Source: an uncultured Dongia sp. | GTDB lineage: Bacteria; Pseudomonadota; Alphaproteobacteria; Dongiales; Dongiaceae | DNA length: 64,000 bases | Reading direction: 5' to 3' | Assembly: GCF_936916975.1 (NCBI RefSeq) | Contig: NZ_CAKZGO010000043.1 | Span: 62,001 to 126,000, forward strand | In this document: one piece after another, positions 26,600-35,753 of the stretch | How the letters are laid out: the number at the start of each line of letters is the position of its first letter | How positions within the stretch are numbered: the first letter of the stretch is position 1 | Made by a program: the position numbers and the translations under genes | The notes under the pieces: generated by a model | The model's input: the letters and a program-made list of their open reading frames with translations, nothing else | What the model was told of the DNA's origin: nothing | Databases searched by the model: none

Positions 26600-27388
26600 T
26601 CAAACCGTGCCGGACAGCTCGGCCGAAAGGTCCTGCAACTCGCGCCCGCCGGCCATGAGGTTCTGGAGATCGTCGAGTTCGATCTCGCTTTTGGCATAGG
26701 TGCCCAATGTTTTGCCGCGATTGAGCACGGTGAAGCGGTCGCCCACCGCATGGGCATGGCGCACATTATGGGTGATGAAGATGACGCCAAGGCCCTTCTG
26801 GCGGACCTGGAAGATGTATTTCAGCACCATCGACGTCTGCCGGACGCCAAGCGCCGAGGTGGGCTCGTCGAGGATCAGCACCTTGGCACCGAAATAGACG
26901 GCCCGCGCAATGGCGACGCATTGCCGCTCGCCGCCCGACAGCGTGCCCACCGCCTGCTGCGGGTTGCGAATGTCGATGCCGATGCGCACCATTTCCTCGC
27001 GCGCCACCTTGTCGGCAAAGCCCATATCCATGAATTTCAGCGGACCGACGCGCTTCAGCGGCTCGCGGCCCATGAAGAAATTCCGCGTGATCGACATCAG
27101 CGGGATCATGGCGAGATCCTGATAGACCGTGGCGATGCCGGCATTCAAGGCATCGCGCGGACTTTCAAAGGCGATCTTCTCGCCATCGACCAGGAAGTCG
27201 CCTTGGCTCGGTTTGTGAACACCGGACAGCGTCTTGATCAGAGTGGACTTGCCGGCGCCGTTATCGCCCAGCAGGCACAGCACCTCGCCGGCATTGACCG
27301 ACAGCGAGACGCCATTGAGGGCGATGACGGGCCCGAAATTCTTGACCAGGTCGCGGACTTCGATGAGGGGCGCGTTTGACTTGCTCAT
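26600..27388 (-). CDS. sugar (inositol-type) ABC transporter ATP-binding protein
   Basis: A 262-residue ATPase: Walker [10 protein letters not shown] at residues 41-49, signature [14 protein letters not shown] near 150, Walker [13 protein letters not shown] near 170, and the H-loop FITHN. It has one nucleotide-binding domain. The classical RbsA/MglA ATPases have two, so this is the FrcA-like type. It begins 1 bp after the permease stop. With the permease (27390) and binding protein (28589) it forms a CUT2 importer. Position beside iolG/iolC suggests myo-inositol or a related polyol. Confidence 0.92.
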   Translation of the reverse strand: MSKSNAPLIEVRDLVKNFGPVIALNGVSLSVNAGEVLCLLGDNGAGKSTLIKTLSGVHKPSQGDFLVDGEKIAFESPRDALNAGIATVYQDLAMIPLMSITRNFFMGREPLKRVGPLKFMDMGFADKVAREEMVRIGIDIRNPQQAVGTLSGGERQCVAIARAVYFGAKVLILDEPTSALGVRQTSMVLKYIFQVRQKGLGVIFITHNVRHAHAVGDRFTVLNRGKTLGTYAKSEIELDDLQNLMAGGRELQDLSAELSGTV

Positions 27389-27389
27389 C

Positions 27390-28505
27390 TCAGCGCTCCC
27401 CTGTCACGCGGCGGCGGACAAAGTTGTTGAACAACACCGCGAACAGCAGCATGACGCCGAGGAAGACGCGGAACCAGTCGTTATTGATGCCGGTGAACAG
27501 AATGCCGATCTGCACCACGCCGAAGATGAGCGCACCGAGACAGGCACCGATCACCGAGCCATACCCCCCGGTAAGGAGGCACCCGCCGATGACCGCGGCG
27601 ATGATCGCCTCAAACTCCTTCAGCAAGCCGCGGTCGGCTGCGGCCGAGCCGAATTCGAACACCTGGCAGGCCGCATAGACCGTTGCGCAGAAGGCGGTCA
27701 GCATGAACATGGAAATCTTCACCGCATTCACCGGCACGCCGACATTGCGCGCGGCCTTCGCATCGCCGCCGCTGGCGAAGATCCAATTGCCGTAATGAGT
27801 GCGGCTGAGCACGATGCCGGCCAGGATGGCGATGACGACGGCCCAGACGATGACCATCGGGATGCCGGGCACCGACGGGGCGCCATTGGGCAGCTTGTTG
27901 ATGATGCCTTGTTCCGCCAGGAACACGAAGAAGGCGCCGCCGACCTTGCCGCCGAACAGCCAGCCGACAAAGGTGCCTTCCGCTGCCTCGCGCACGCCAC
28001 CGACGATGGTGCGGTTCGCAAACAGGATGGAGAGCGCGATAGTAAGGCCGCGCAGGATGAAGAGTGACGCGAGAGTGACGATGAAGGATGGCAGACCCGT
28101 GCGGACCACGATCAGGCCATTGAGGAATCCGATGCCGAGCGCGCCGGCAAAGGCAAGGACGACGGACAGCCAGACGGGGACGCCGAAATAGATGGTGGGG
28201 ATGGCGATCATCATGCCGGCAAAGCCGATCATCGATCCCAGCGACAGATCGAACTCGCCCGAAATCATCAGCAGCGCGGCACCGACCGCCAGGATCATCA
28301 GCTGCGCCGAGACGGTGGTCCAGTTGAGGATGCCGTCGGCTGCGAACATGCCGGAGCCTTGGGCGGTCATGCCGAAGAACAGGAATACCAGGATGGTCCC
28401 GGCAAGCGCGCCGAATTCCGGCTTCGACAGCAAGTGGCGCAGGGTCGATTCCTGCCCCAGTCTCTCGTCGCTCTTGACCTCAGCCGACATCGACAACTCC
28501 GTCAT
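27390..28505 (-). CDS. sugar (inositol-type) ABC transporter permease
   Basis: A 371-residue RbsC/FrcC-type permease with about ten hydrophobic segments. Family features include [20 protein letters not shown] near residue 90, the EAA-like [19 protein letters not shown] region and the late [20 protein letters not shown] segment. A long N-terminal cytosolic stretch ([20 protein letters not shown]-like) precedes the first helix. It is followed immediately by the ATPase gene and preceded by a GC-rich hairpin and the binding-protein gene. Together they form one importer for inositol or a related sugar. Confidence 0.92.
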   Translation of the reverse strand: MTELSMSAEVKSDERLGQESTLRHLLSKPEFGALAGTILVFLFFGMTAQGSGMFAADGILNWTTVSAQLMILAVGAALLMISGEFDLSLGSMIGFAGMMIAIPTIYFGVPVWLSVVLAFAGALGIGFLNGLIVVRTGLPSFIVTLASLFILRGLTIALSILFANRTIVGGVREAAEGTFVGWLFGGKVGGAFFVFLAEQGIINKLPNGAPSVPGIPMVIVWAVVIAILAGIVLSRTHYGNWIFASGGDAKAARNVGVPVNAVKISMFMLTAFCATVYAACQVFEFGSAAADRGLLKEFEAIIAAVIGGCLLTGGYGSVIGACLGALIFGVVQIGILFTGINNDWFRVFLGVMLLFAVLFNNFVRRRVTGER

Positions 28506-28542
28506 GGCAACTCATATGAAAGATGGCCGTATGAAGAAAGTA

Positions 28543-28567
28543 GGCCCGGGAGCGGCGCTCCCGGGCC
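28543..28567 (-). terminator. intercistronic hairpin after the binding-protein gene
   Basis: GGCCCGGGAGC (28543-28553) pairs perfectly with GCTCCCGGGCC (28557-28567) around a 3-nt loop. It lies between the binding-protein stop and the permease start. On the minus strand only a short pyrimidine-rich stretch follows. Such hairpins commonly protect or partly terminate the message so that more binding protein than permease is made; this role is inferred. Confidence 0.65.
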
Positions 28568-28588
28568 CAATCTGACCGGATCAGATGA

Positions 28589-29536
28589 TCAGCGATATTC
28601 GCCGGCGAGCTTCTCGACCGTGCCGACATTGTCCTTGGTGACAAAGCCGGGGCCGGAATTGACGCTGTTGCCGGGCATGATGCCATAGCGATTGAAGAGT
28701 GTCAGGAACACCACCGGCAGATAGCCCTGCAGATAGGGCTGCTGGTCGATGGCGGATTCGATGACGCCGTCCTTGATCGCCTGGGCGATGTCGGGTGACA
28801 GATCGAAGGTGATGAAGTTGTACTTGGCAGCGCTGCCGCCATCCTTCAGCAGTTTAATGGTCGGTTCGGCGGAGTTCGGCCCGAGCGCCAGGATGCCGTT
28901 GGTATCCGGGTGGTTGGCGAGATACGCCTTCACCTTGTTGAGGACGTCGGTGGGATCCATGCCGGAATCCAGCATCTGGTCGCCAAGCGGCACGCCCAGA
29001 GCATCGGCATAGCCCTGGCAGCGTTCGACGGAGGCCGGGTTGGTGATGTAGTGGTTGATGCACAGGAACGATGTGACGCCCGCCGCCTTGGCGCGTTTGC
29101 CGGCACCCATGCCCGCGTCATATTCCGGCTGGCCGACATGCAGCATGGCGCCCAACTCTTCGCTCTGCTTGATGGTGCCCGAATTGACCGTGATCACCGG
29201 GATGCCCTTGGCGATCGCGTCCTTGATCGGCCCCTGCAGCACGTCGAAATCGGCGATCGTGGTGATGATGCCGTTGGGGTTCGAGGCCGCCGCCTGCTGG
29301 ATGATGCGCGCCATGTCAGCGAGATCGCCTGACGGCGGGTTGCGGTATTCGACCGTCACCTTCATGTCGCTCTCGGCGTTCTTGAGCGCCGTCTTGATGG
29401 TGTTCCACCACGAATCCGAATCCGGCGCATGGCTGACGAAGACGAAGCGCTCGCCCTCCGCCGCCGCCGGCCCGGCTAGCCCAACCGCAAACAGCGCGGC
29501 CACGGCAACCAGGGTCGATTTGAAAAGGGTCTTCAT
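28589..29536 (-). CDS. sugar (inositol-type) ABC transporter periplasmic binding protein
   Basis: A 315-residue binding protein of the RbsB/type-1 periplasmic fold. Signal peptide MKTLFKSTLVAVAALFAVGL then AGPAAAEG. The mature part starts RFVFVSHAPDSDSWWNTIKT. It contains IPVITVNSGTIKQSEEL and GILALGPNSAEPTIKLLKDG, typical of the hinge regions. The start has a strong GGGAGGAACGC site. It is the first gene of the importer operon. Two GGAA/TTCC palindromes lie upstream (29604-29660), indicating control by the adjacent RpiR/IolR-like regulator. Confidence 0.92.
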   Translation of the reverse strand: MKTLFKSTLVAVAALFAVGLAGPAAAEGERFVFVSHAPDSDSWWNTIKTALKNAESDMKVTVEYRNPPSGDLADMARIIQQAAASNPNGIITTIADFDVLQGPIKDAIAKGIPVITVNSGTIKQSEELGAMLHVGQPEYDAGMGAGKRAKAAGVTSFLCINHYITNPASVERCQGYADALGVPLGDQMLDSGMDPTDVLNKVKAYLANHPDTNGILALGPNSAEPTIKLLKDGGSAAKYNFITFDLSPDIAQAIKDGVIESAIDQQPYLQGYLPVVFLTLFNRYGIMPGNSVNSGPGFVTKDNVGTVEKLAGEYR

Positions 29537-29603
29537 TGTGCGTTCCTCCCGCAAGATGCTTCTTTTGATGGGCTTATCGGGAGATCGGCCTCTCCCAAAT
29601 CTG

Positions 29604-29660
29604 TTCCATTTCAGGAATGGATTGTTTATTTTTCGTTTCTTGTGGAATGGATTTTCCATT
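29604..29660. promoter_or_regulatory. paired IolR-like operators between the transporter and regulator genes
   Basis: Two inverted repeats of the half-site AATGGA/TCCATT occur here. The first has TCCATT (29605-29610) and AATGGA (29616-29621). The second has AATGGA (29646-29651) and TCCATT (29655-29660). The second also reads GGAA (29644-29647), six bases, then TTCC (29654-29657). I recall a GGAA-N6-TTCC element reported for IolR of Sinorhizobium. The AT-rich stretch between probably holds the divergent promoters for the importer and for the regulator. Confidence 0.65.
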
Positions 29661-29729
29661 TTTTGCAACCTGTGTCAATACTGAAATGGGGGCTATGGTG
29701 CCTCAAACTTGAATCGGGCGGGGGTTGGG

Positions 29730-30554
29730 ATGGTGGGGTTGCCGACGGATTTCGAGGCGTTGCGGACCTTGACGCTGGCGCGGCGGGAGGGGATGCCCAA
29801 GCGGCTGGCGCAGGTGGCGGAATATGCGCTGACGCATCCCGATGAGATCGCCTTCGGCACCACGGTCGAGATCGCGGCGAAGGCGGCAGTGCAGCCCTCG
29901 ACTTTGGTGCGCTTTGCCAAGACTTTGGGCTATGCCGGGTTTTCCGATCTGCAGGATGTGTTCCGCTCGCGCCTCAAGGATCAATGGCCGAACTACCAGG
30001 AGCGGCTTGCTGCGTTGCGGCAGAGCCATGACCCCAGGAGCGGGTCGGGTGCCCTGCTGGACGGATTCGTGGGGGCAGCCGCGGCCTCGCTGCAGCGCCT
30101 CCACAAGACCATGGACCCGGCCCTCATCGACCAGGCGGCGGATATCCTGGCGAAGGCCGAGACGATCTATCTCATTGGCCAGCGCCGCGCCTATCCGATC
30201 GCCTCATACCTTGCTTATGCGTTTTCGAAGCTGCGCATCCGCACCGGTCTCATCACCAATATCGCCAGCCTGGGGAATGAGGAGGCAGCCTTCGCGGGCC
30301 CCCGCGATGCCGCCATCGCCATCAGCTTCACGCCCTATACGCCGGTGACGATCGGCCTCGCCACGACGCTGCAGGAGCGGCAGGTGCCGGTGATCGCGAT
30401 GACGGATTCGCCGTTCAGCCCGCTCGCCCCCCTGTCCAAGGTGCTGTTCGAGATCGTGGAGACGGATTACGCCGCCTTCCGTGCCATGTCGGCGACGACC
30501 TGCCTTGCCATGACGCTGGCGGTCGCGGTCGGTGAGCGCCGCGACGCCAGCTGA
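29730..30554 (+). CDS. iolR: RpiR family regulator, probable inositol repressor IolR
   Basis: A 274-residue HTH_6 plus SIS protein. The HTH region includes GTTVEIAAKAAVQPSTLVRF and AKTLGYAGFSDLQDVFRSRL, and the SIS domain (about 120-265) includes YLIGQRRAYPIASYLAYAF and AIAISFTPYTP. It sits between the inositol-type transporter and iolG/iolC, with matching operator palindromes nearby. By analogy with alphaproteobacterial IolR it would repress the locus until an inositol breakdown intermediate is present. I chose ATG 29730 with GGGGGTTGGG upstream; a TTG at 29709 is in frame. Confidence 0.8.
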   Translation: MVGLPTDFEALRTLTLARREGMPKRLAQVAEYALTHPDEIAFGTTVEIAAKAAVQPSTLVRFAKTLGYAGFSDLQDVFRSRLKDQWPNYQERLAALRQSHDPRSGSGALLDGFVGAAAASLQRLHKTMDPALIDQAADILAKAETIYLIGQRRAYPIASYLAYAFSKLRIRTGLITNIASLGNEEAAFAGPRDAAIAISFTPYTPVTIGLATTLQERQVPVIAMTDSPFSPLAPLSKVLFEIVETDYAAFRAMSATTCLAMTLAVAVGERRDAS

Positions 30555-30561
30555 CGGTCCA

Positions 30562-31554
30562 TTATCCCAGGCGGACGGTCTTGCCTGATTTAGCGGATTC
30601 CGTTGCCGCATCAGCCAATTCCAGCGCTTTCAGGCCATCGATGCCGGTCGGATACAGCACGGAGCCCGCGAGAACACTTTCGATGAAGGTGTCGATCTCC
30701 GTCCGATAGGCGGCGGCATAGCGTTCCAGGAAGAACGGCAAGGCGGGTTCGGTGGTGAAGCCATGGGACCCCGCCTTCTCCACCGTGGTCAGCGGCACGT
30801 TATGGGCGCGCAGCATGCCGAGCGCACCGTGCACCTCGATCCGCTGGTCATAGCCGAAGGTGGCGCGGCGCGAATTGGAGATCTGGCAGAGCTTGCCACT
30901 CGCGGTCTTGAGGTTGACCACGGCGCTGTCGAAATCACCCGCCGTCCCGATGGCGGGGTCGACCAGGGCCGCCGCCATCGCCGAGACCTCGACCGGCTCC
31001 TCGCCCAGCAGATAGCGGGCGAGATCCAGGTCATGGATCATCATGTCGCGGAAGATGCCGCCCGACCGGGCGATGTAGGAGACTGGCGGTGGCGAGGGGT
31101 CCTTGGAGATGATGCTGACGATCTCCGGCGCGCCGATCTCGCCTTCCAGCAAACGCTGCTTCAGCGCGTGGAAATTGGGATCGAAGCGGCGGTTGAAGCC
31201 GATCATGAGCTTGCCGCCGGCGGTCGTCACGACATCAAGGCATTGGCGCACCCGCGCCGCCGACAGATCGACCGGCTTCTCGCAGAACACAGCCTTGCCC
31301 GCCTTGACGGCGAGTTCGATCAGGTCGGCATGGGTGTCGGTTGGCGTGCAAATGAGGACGGCACCGACCGAGCTGTCGGCAATCACCGCCTCGTTGCTGG
31401 CGAAGACTTTGGCGCCGGTTGCCTGCGCCAAACTGGCCGCGGCATCCGCGCTGACATCGGTCACCCCGACCAGCCGGGCCTTCGGATGAGCGGCTACATT
31501 GCGGGCATGAATCTGCCCGATTCGGCCGGCGCCCAACACGCAAATGCTAATCAT
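30562..31554 (-). CDS. iolG: inositol 2-dehydrogenase
   Basis: A 330-residue Gfo/Idh/MocA enzyme that oxidises myo-inositol to scyllo-inosose with NAD+. Rossmann motif ICVLGAGRIGQIHARNVAAH at the start, FCEKPVDLSAARV (catalytic Lys) near 95, GFNRRFDPNFHALK near 125 and GGIFRDMMIHDLDLARYLLG near 170. These match bacterial IolG. The ATG at 31554 has GGAG upstream; the frame extends to 31566 without need. It is convergent with iolR and divergent from iolC, with an IolR-like box between. Confidence 0.9.
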   Translation of the reverse strand: MISICVLGAGRIGQIHARNVAAHPKARLVGVTDVSADAAASLAQATGAKVFASNEAVIADSSVGAVLICTPTDTHADLIELAVKAGKAVFCEKPVDLSAARVRQCLDVVTTAGGKLMIGFNRRFDPNFHALKQRLLEGEIGAPEIVSIISKDPSPPPVSYIARSGGIFRDMMIHDLDLARYLLGEEPVEVSAMAAALVDPAIGTAGDFDSAVVNLKTASGKLCQISNSRRATFGYDQRIEVHGALGMLRAHNVPLTTVEKAGSHGFTTEPALPFFLERYAAAYRTEIDTFIESVLAGSVLYPTGIDGLKALELADAATESAKSGKTVRLG

Positions 31555-31579
31555 TCGCAACTCCAATCAAATCCAAAAG

Positions 31580-31593
31580 AGAATAAACATTCC
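31580..31593. promoter_or_regulatory. IolR-like operator between iolG and iolC
   Basis: AGAA (31580-31583), six bases, TTCC (31590-31593) differs at one position from the GGAA-N6-TTCC box found at 29644-29657. It lies just upstream of the iolG start (31554) and about 150 bp upstream of iolC, so one regulator could control both directions. Confidence 0.45.
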
Positions 31594-31739
31594 GTCATTG
31601 ACACAAGATAGAACGAGTGTTTCATTATCGCAAGCAAGGAAGCGGGCGCAAACCCGTGATTTCCGTCGTCGAAAATGTCCCTGTCTGCAGGTTCCGGGGG
31701 ATGTTTTAGAGTTTCGCGCCCGGTAGCTGGAGAGCATGG

Positions 31740-33668
31740 ATGACTACGGATCATAAAGCCAAGGATCTCGACGTCATCACCATCGGCCGGTCCTCGGTCG
31801 ACCTCTATGGCCAGCAGATCGGCGGCCGGCTGGAGGATATGGCGACCTTGGCCAAATCCGTTGGCGGCTGCCCCACCAACATCGCCATCGGCACGGCGCG
31901 CCTGGGTCTCAAATCCGCGCTCATCACCCGGGTGGGCGACGAGCATATGGGCCGCTTCATCCGCGAGCAGTCGGCGCGGGAAGGTGTCGAGATCGCCGGG
32001 ATCAAGACCGACCCTGCCCGGCTCACCGCCCTCGTCATCCTGGGTGTTCGCGACAGCGACAGTTTCCCGCTCATCTTCTACCGCGAGAATTGCGCCGACA
32101 TGGCGCTGGAACCCGCTGACATCGATCCGGCGCTAATCAAGCGCGCCAAGGCGATCGTCGTCACCGGCACGCATTTCTCCCGCGAGAATACGGCGGCCGC
32201 ACAGAACAAGGCCATCGAGCTTGCCCGCGCCCATGGCGGCAAGATCGTGTTCGATATCGATTACCGGCCGAACCTTTGGGGCCTGGCCGGGCACGGCGCC
32301 GGTGAATCGCGCTATGTTTCATCGGCTGCGGTGACCGAACGGCTGCAGAAGATTCTGCCGCTCTGCGATCTCATCGTCGGCACACTGGAGGAAATCCGCA
32401 TCGCCAGCGGCTGCGAAGATGAACTTGCCGCCCTGCGGCGCATTCGCGAACTCAGCCAGGGTACTATCGTTCTCAAGCGCGGGCCGATGGGCTGCGTGGT
32501 CTTCCCCGGCGCCATTCCGGCGACGGTCGAAGATGGTATCGTCGGCAAAGGCTTCCCGATCGAGGTCTATAACGTGCTGGGGGCGGGAGATGCCTTCATG
32601 TCCGGCTTCTTGCGCGGCTGGCTGCGCGACGAGCCGCACGGGACCAGCGCCACCTGGGCCAATGCCTGTGGGGCACTCACCGTTTCGCGCCTGCTCTGCT
32701 CGCCGGAGATCCCCACCTGGCCGGAACTGCAGTTCTTCCTGACACAGGGCAGCAGCTATCGGTCCTTGCGCCATGACCCTGCGCTCAATCATCTCCACTG
32801 GGCAACCACGCGGCAGGGTGAGTGGCCGAGCCTGATGGCCTTTGCCATCGACCACCGCGCCCAGCTCGACGTGATCGCGGACCGGGTCGGGGCACCACGC
32901 ACACGTATCAGCAACTTCAAGGTGCTGGCCGTGGAGGCTGCGGCCAAGGTGGCGGCCGGCCGACCCGGATTCGGCATGCTCATCGATGGCAGCTATGGCC
33001 GCGAGGCGCTGTTCCGCGCCGCGGACCATGGTTTCTGGCTGGGGCGGCCGGTGGAAAAACCGGGGTCGCGCCCCTTGCGCTTCGAGACCCATGATCTTGG
33101 CAGCCATCTGGCCGAATGGCCGTTGAGCCATACCATCAAATGCCTGTGCTTCTATCACCCGGATGATTCGGCAGAGTTGCGCGCCGAACAGGAAGAGCGG
33201 CTGCTGATCCTGCAGGATGCCGCCACCACCGCGGGGCGCGAATTGCTGGTCGAAATCATCGCCGGCAAGAACGGCAAGCTGGGCGACGGCACGGTGGCCG
33301 GCATCATTTCGCGGCTTTACGATCTGGGCCTGCGGCCGGATTGGTGGAAGCTGGAGCCGCACGCGACCAAGACCGCCTGGCACAATATCGGCGAGGTCAT
33401 CCGCGCACGCGATCCGCTGTGCCGCGGCGTCGTATTGCTGGGGCTGGAAGCCAGCGAAGAAGCGCTCAACGAAGGTTTTGCCCTTGCCGCCAGCGAGCCC
33501 ATCGTCAAAGGTTTCGCCGTCGGCCGCACCATCTTCGCCGATGCCGCGGAAGCGTGGCTTGCCGGCAAGATCGACGACGCGGCGGCGATTGCCGACATGG
33601 CCGGCCGGTTCGCACGGCTGATCCAGGCCTGGCAACGCGCGCTGGCACAGCATTCGCGCGCGGCGTGA
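31740..33668 (+). CDS. iolC: 5-dehydro-2-deoxygluconokinase fused to a DUF2090 domain
   Basis: A 642-residue fusion. Residues 1-325 are a PfkB kinase with the N-terminal VITIGRSSVDLYGQQIGGRL, GGCPTNIAIGTARLGL, and the catalytic motif NVLGAGDAFMSGFLRGW. Residues 340-635 are DUF2090, a TIM-barrel domain with MAFAIDHRAQLDVIADRVG, IDGSYGREALFRA and FAVGRTIFADAAEAW. IolC phosphorylates 2-deoxy-5-keto-gluconate; the DUF2090 part is probably aldolase-like and may cleave the product, as proposed for such two-domain proteins. GGAGAG precedes the ATG. It is the first gene of the iolCDEB run. Confidence 0.93.
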   Translation: MTTDHKAKDLDVITIGRSSVDLYGQQIGGRLEDMATLAKSVGGCPTNIAIGTARLGLKSALITRVGDEHMGRFIREQSAREGVEIAGIKTDPARLTALVILGVRDSDSFPLIFYRENCADMALEPADIDPALIKRAKAIVVTGTHFSRENTAAAQNKAIELARAHGGKIVFDIDYRPNLWGLAGHGAGESRYVSSAAVTERLQKILPLCDLIVGTLEEIRIASGCEDELAALRRIRELSQGTIVLKRGPMGCVVFPGAIPATVEDGIVGKGFPIEVYNVLGAGDAFMSGFLRGWLRDEPHGTSATWANACGALTVSRLLCSPEIPTWPELQFFLTQGSSYRSLRHDPALNHLHWATTRQGEWPSLMAFAIDHRAQLDVIADRVGAPRTRISNFKVLAVEAAAKVAAGRPGFGMLIDGSYGREALFRAADHGFWLGRPVEKPGSRPLRFETHDLGSHLAEWPLSHTIKCLCFYHPDDSAELRAEQEERLLILQDAATTAGRELLVEIIAGKNGKLGDGTVAGIISRLYDLGLRPDWWKLEPHATKTAWHNIGEVIRARDPLCRGVVLLGLEASEEALNEGFALAASEPIVKGFAVGRTIFADAAEAWLAGKIDDAAAIADMAGRFARLIQAWQRALAQHSRAA

Positions 33669-33709
33669 TGGGTTGGTTTGCGTTGGCGAACGGTGGTTTG
33701 GTGGATAAA

Positions 33710-33849
33710 AACTCGTGGGTGGTCCGCCTTCGCGGGCCATGACGAGTAAGGGATGCGGAAGGGTGCAAGTGAGTGGGTATGGACGACGCGCGCGTGACGT
33801 GGTGCGTTTTTCATCGTCATGGTCCGCGAAGGCGGACCACCCACGAGTT
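33710..33849. repeat. double-stem repeat element, copy C (arms separated and facing outward)
   Basis: A right-type arm (33710-33744, AACTCGTGGGTGGTCCGCC onward) is followed about 70 bp later by a left-type arm (33815-33849, CGTCATGGTCCGCGAAGGCG onward) plus the start of the element loop (TTGCTTTCTTCA). The order is reversed compared with copies A and D, so this looks like two half elements flanking unrelated sequence. It lies between iolC and iolD. Confidence 0.75.
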
Positions 33850-33891
33850 GCTTTCTTCACACACCCATAAATAAAGACTGGGCAGGGAACG

Positions 33892-35748
33892 ATGACAAAG
33901 ACCATCCGGCTGACCATGGCGCAGGCTGTGGCGCGTTATCTGGCAGCGCAGCGAACGATGCGCGGCGGGAAAGAGTTGCCGTTGTTCGCTGGCGTATGGG
34001 CGATCTTCGGGCATGGCAATGTGTCGGGGTTTGGCGAGGCGCTGTATCAGCAGCGCGCGCACCTGCCGACCTACCGGGCGCATAACGAACAGGGCATGGC
34101 CCATGCCGCCATCGCTTTTGCCAAGGCGGCGCGGCGGCGGCAGGTGATGGCCTGCACCACCTCGATCGGGCCGGGTGCCACCAATATGGTGACGGCGGCA
34201 GCACTTGCCCATGTCAACCGCTTGCCGGTTCTGTTCCTGCCCGGCGATGTGTTTGCCAACCGCCGTCCGGACCCGGTGCTGCAGCAGGTCGAGGATTGGG
34301 GCGACGGCACCGTGTCGGCCAATGATTGCTTCCGCCCCGTCTCGCGCTATTTCGACCGCATCGCGCGGCCGGAGCAGATCCTGGTAGCACTCCCACGCGC
34401 CATGTCGGTGCTGACCGACCCCGCCGAATGCGGGCCGGTGACCTTGGCGCTGTGCCAGGACGTACAGGCGGAAGCCTATGATTATCCTGAGACGTTTTTT
34501 GCGCCCAAGCTATGGCGGACGCGGCGGCCGGAGCCGGATCGCGATGAGCTGGCGGCAGCACTCGCGGCGCTTATGCGCGCCAAGAAACCGCTCCTGGTCG
34601 TGGGTGGCGGCGTGCTCTATTCGGAAGCGGAAACCGCGCTTGCAAAGTTCGCCGACCGTCACGGCATTCCGCTTGCCGAGACACAGGCCGGGAAATCATC
34701 CATCAGCATCGATCATCGGCTGAACATGGGCGCCATCGGCGTCACCGGATCGAGTTCGGCCAATGCGCTCGCCGCCGATGCCGACGTCATCCTGGCGGTC
34801 GGCACGCGGTTGCAGGATTTCACCACCGGATCGCGGGCGCTGTTCAAGCAGAAGGGCCGTACCATCATCGGGCTCAACACGCAGCCTTTCGACGCGGCGA
34901 AACACGGTGCGCTGTCCTTGGTGGCCGATGCAAAAGCGGGCTTGGCGGCGCTGGATCGGGCTTTAAGCGACTGGACAGCGCCCGGCGTGTGGCAGAAGCG
35001 CGCCAGATCGCTGCACAAGGTCTGGCTGGCGGAACATGCCGAAGCGGTTGCAGCGCCGACATCCAAGAAATCGCACCCCAGCGACGGCCAGGTGATCGGC
35101 GCCGTACAGCGCGCGGGAAAACCCAGCGATATCGTGGTCGGCGCCTCGGGCGGTTTGCCGGGCGAGCTGCACAAGCTATGGCAGTCAGGCGCTGCCGGCG
35201 GCTATCACCTGGAATACGGCTTCTCCTGCATGGGTTATGAGATCGCCGGCGGTGTCGGCGTCAAAATGGCGCAGCCTTCGCGCGAGGTCATCGTGATGGT
35301 GGGCGACGGATCCTACCTGATGATGAATTCGGAGATCGCGACCTCGGTCATGCTGGGGCAGAAGCTGATCATCGTGGTGCTCGACAATCGCGGCTATGGC
35401 TGCATCAACCGGCTGCAGCGCGCGACCGGCGGCGAGAGCTTCAACAATCTGCTGCGCGACACGCGGCATGAGACGCTGCCCGCGATCGACTTTGCGCAAC
35501 ATGCGGCGAGCCTGGGCGCGGTAAGTGAAACCGTTGCCACGACCGCAGAGCTTGAATCCGCCATGCAACGCGCGCGGAAGGCCGACCGGACGGCGGTCAT
35601 CGTCATCGAAACCGATCCGCTCATCACCACTGAGGCCGGCGGTGCCTGGTGGGATGTGCCGGTGCCGGAAGTTTCCGCCCGCCCCAAGGTCCGCGCGGCG
35701 CGCGAGAGCTATGTCAAAGCGACCAAACGTCAAATCATCGGAGACTGA
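33892..35748 (+). CDS. iolD: 3D-(3,5/4)-trihydroxycyclohexane-1,2-dione hydrolase
   Basis: A 618-residue thiamine-diphosphate enzyme that opens the ring of the inosose-derived dione to 5-deoxy-glucuronate. The cofactor-activating Glu is in RAHNEQGMAHAAIAFAKAAR near residue 65. The central domain has LLVVGGGVLYSEAE near 235. The C-terminal TPP-binding motif runs from VGDGSYLMMNSEIATSVMLG to VVLDNRGYGCINRLQ near 465-505. Length and motifs match IolD. It starts 223 bp after iolC, separated by repeat copy C, and is followed 5 bp later by iolE. Confidence 0.95.
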   Translation: MTKTIRLTMAQAVARYLAAQRTMRGGKELPLFAGVWAIFGHGNVSGFGEALYQQRAHLPTYRAHNEQGMAHAAIAFAKAARRRQVMACTTSIGPGATNMVTAAALAHVNRLPVLFLPGDVFANRRPDPVLQQVEDWGDGTVSANDCFRPVSRYFDRIARPEQILVALPRAMSVLTDPAECGPVTLALCQDVQAEAYDYPETFFAPKLWRTRRPEPDRDELAAALAALMRAKKPLLVVGGGVLYSEAETALAKFADRHGIPLAETQAGKSSISIDHRLNMGAIGVTGSSSANALAADADVILAVGTRLQDFTTGSRALFKQKGRTIIGLNTQPFDAAKHGALSLVADAKAGLAALDRALSDWTAPGVWQKRARSLHKVWLAEHAEAVAAPTSKKSHPSDGQVIGAVQRAGKPSDIVVGASGGLPGELHKLWQSGAAGGYHLEYGFSCMGYEIAGGVGVKMAQPSREVIVMVGDGSYLMMNSEIATSVMLGQKLIIVVLDNRGYGCINRLQRATGGESFNNLLRDTRHETLPAIDFAQHAASLGAVSETVATTAELESAMQRARKADRTAVIVIETDPLITTEAGGAWWDVPVPEVSARPKVRAARESYVKATKRQIIGD

Positions 35749-35753
35749 TCACC

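Noticed and set aside
32319-33917. A 532-codon minus-strand frame across iolC and repeat copy C
   Set aside because: It is antisense to iolC and reads into the repeat element; composition and lack of motifs mark it as spurious.
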